64,000 bases of DNA, taken from Symsagittifera roscoffensis (Eukaryota; Xenacoelomorpha; Acoela; Convolutidae). Position 1 is the stretch's first letter, and each line of letters begins with the position of its first letter. This document shows, one piece after another, positions 63,179-64,000 of this stretch. The notes under the pieces were generated by a model, which saw only the letters and a program-made list of their open reading frames with translations, did no database searches and had not been told where the DNA came from. A program made the position numbers and the translations under genes. Location: the NCBI RefSeq assembly GCF_963678635.1, contig NC_087062.1, positions 36,422,052 through 36,486,051 of the forward strand, in the 5' to 3' direction.

Positions 63179-64000
63179 TCACTCAAGTTCTTGACCACCT
63201 GGTGCCCTGCGACTGAGATGATGGACGTTATTTTGGTCCCCTCCTTCGTCATGCCGAAAGTCTTACCAGATATAACGTTCAGTTTTAGTCCTTGTTTCCT
63301 GGGTTCCTCTTTGTCTTCTACTTTCGTCGTTTTACCCAGAACATTAAAACTTTCCCGAAGATCTGTGCTCTCCAGCTCCGACCTTACCCATTGCTCCACT
63401 TCTTTCGTGGCTAGGTCCTGTTTGACATTCTGCAGCGCTGTCCTTGCCGCCAGGCCATAATCCACCTTGAGTGAGCTAGACGACTCTGCCTCGAGGTTCG
63501 AGGCTACCACCTCGTCAGGCAGTGTCTTTACCTTTTTGGTCGTGAAGGTGGTCGGTGTCGTCTCCTTCCTCCGAGATTCAGCCTCGTTCATCAGACGTGC
63601 TCGACTGGCCTTGACACCCGAAAGCGCCTCTTCGTGGCGGGGATGTTTCGCGTCCGCTACTGCATCCCAAAATTGAGTACAATCCGACTTGAAGTGTCCC
63701 TCCAAATTACAGAAGAAACACCTCGGACCATATTTCATGATGAGCCCTCTGACGTACTCTTCATGATCCTCGTCGGTCGCGTCGACGTCCTCGAGAAAGT
63801 AGCCTATCGCCTTCATGTTCTGTTTGTATGCAGAACACGCGGAAACGTGATGATCCATCGAACCACAATTCGCACACGACCTCCTTTTATCCATGTCATC
63901 GCGAGGCTTGTTCCAACTGGAATTCGCACTAGTGTTTGTCCCGCTATAGTTGCCATAATTGCTGTAACGGTTTTGCGCCCTCGGTTTTATGAGTAGATAC
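63160..64000 (-). CDS. Retroelement Gag C-terminus with two zinc knuckles (partial)
   Basis: The frame is open from the window edge (first full codon at 63,999) to TAG at 63162-63160. The first ATG is at 63894, but the N/S/Y-rich sequence before it (NRYSNYGNYSGTN) shows that the protein starts outside. Two perfect CX2CX4HX4C knuckles are visible: CANCGSMDHHVSAC (residues 7-20 from the ATG) and CFFCNLEGHFKSDC (59-72). They bind the packaged RNA in nucleocapsid. A basic, then polar linker follows. Pol follows in the -1 frame with a 19-base overlap. Capsid and matrix parts are not in the window. Confidence 0.9.
   Translation of the reverse strand, partial: YLLIKPRAQNRYSNYGNYSGTNTSANSSWNKPRDDMDKRRSCANCGSMDHHVSACSAYKQNMKAIGYFLEDVDATDEDHEEYVRGLIMKYGPRCFFCNLEGHFKSDCTQFWDAVADAKHPRHEEALSGVKASRARLMNEAESRRKETTPTTFTTKKVKTLPDEVVASNLEAESSSSLKVDYGLAARTALQNVKQDLATKEVEQWVRSELESTDLRESFNVLGKTTKVEDKEEPRKQGLKLNVISGKTFGMTKEGTKITSIISVAGHQVVKNLSEQPKLH

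Larger units (their letters stand above)
47524..64000 (-). mobile_element. Giant Ty3/gypsy-type LTR retroelement with macro and SGNH domains (5' end outside)
   Basis: Order on the minus strand: Gag zinc knuckles, aspartic protease, RT, RNase H, DD35E integrase with GPY/F-like tail, macro-like domain, 475-bp spacer, then a second coding block of about 8.7 kb with coiled coil, SGNH hydrolase, SGNH-like domain and long unknown parts, and finally a polypurine tract. The PR-RT-RH-IN order and the YVDD box place it in Ty3/gypsy. At more than 16.4 kb without its 5' LTR and most of Gag, it is far longer than the usual 5-8 kb of this group. It is visibly more GC-rich than the kinase introns. Inactivating changes: several one-base shifts, four TAG and two TAA in frame, an RT deletion and a DTG to DTR change in the protease. 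That the second block belongs to the same element rests on same strand, adjacency, similar composition and the downstream polypurine tract. It is an inference. Confidence 0.85.

Overview
The window is animal nuclear DNA, most likely from an invertebrate. The evidence is a conserved bilaterian protein kinase gene split into exons with GT-AG introns of up to about 17 kb, AT-rich introns crowded with dispersed repeats and tRNA-derived SINE-like pieces, and a large LTR retroelement. No bacterial features are seen. The kinase sequence is closest in feel to arthropod SAD/BRSK proteins, but the species cannot be fixed from the sequence.

Region 1 (1-35158, minus strand): six exons of a BRSK (SAD-1 / sff) kinase run from the ATG at 35158 through the glycine-rich loop, catalytic loop, activation loop and the DVWSCG segment. 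The gene leaves the window at position 1. Splice phases match at every junction. Exon 2 carries one extra A in a short A run, which shifts the frame and gives a stop in exon 3. This is either a sequence error or a real lesion. The introns hold no other gene I can support. They hold short hairpin-bearing repeats whose stems vary in a compensatory way, a minisatellite of about 170 bp, a CA microsatellite, SINE heads and, in the 17-kb intron 1, a high-identity tandem array with a 1.7-kb unit.

Region 2 (35587-47831): a recent tandem duplication of about 6.1 kb. Each unit carries a 5'-truncated LINE reverse transcriptase with a (CAA)n tail, a minus-strand remnant of another retroelement, a 519-bp tandem pair, and the 3' end of the large retroelement described next. 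The left unit therefore ends in a severed copy of that element's last ORF.

Region 3 (about 47524-64000, minus strand, visibly more GC-rich than the introns): a giant Ty3/gypsy-type LTR retroelement whose 5' end lies beyond the window. Its order is Gag zinc knuckles, protease, reverse transcriptase, RNase H, integrase, then a macro-like domain in the same frame as integrase after one TAG. After a 475-bp spacer with two strong perfect hairpins comes about 8.7 kb of further coding sequence on the same strand. This has an N-terminal piece, a coiled coil, a complete SGNH/GDSL hydrolase, a second SGNH-like domain without its nucleophile motif, and about 1,700 codons that I do not recognise. A polypurine tract follows its final stop, which argues that all of this belongs to one element. 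The element is damaged by several one-base frame shifts, six in-frame stops (four TAG, two TAA), an internal RT deletion and a protease active-site change. This element is the main candidate for something little described in the window.
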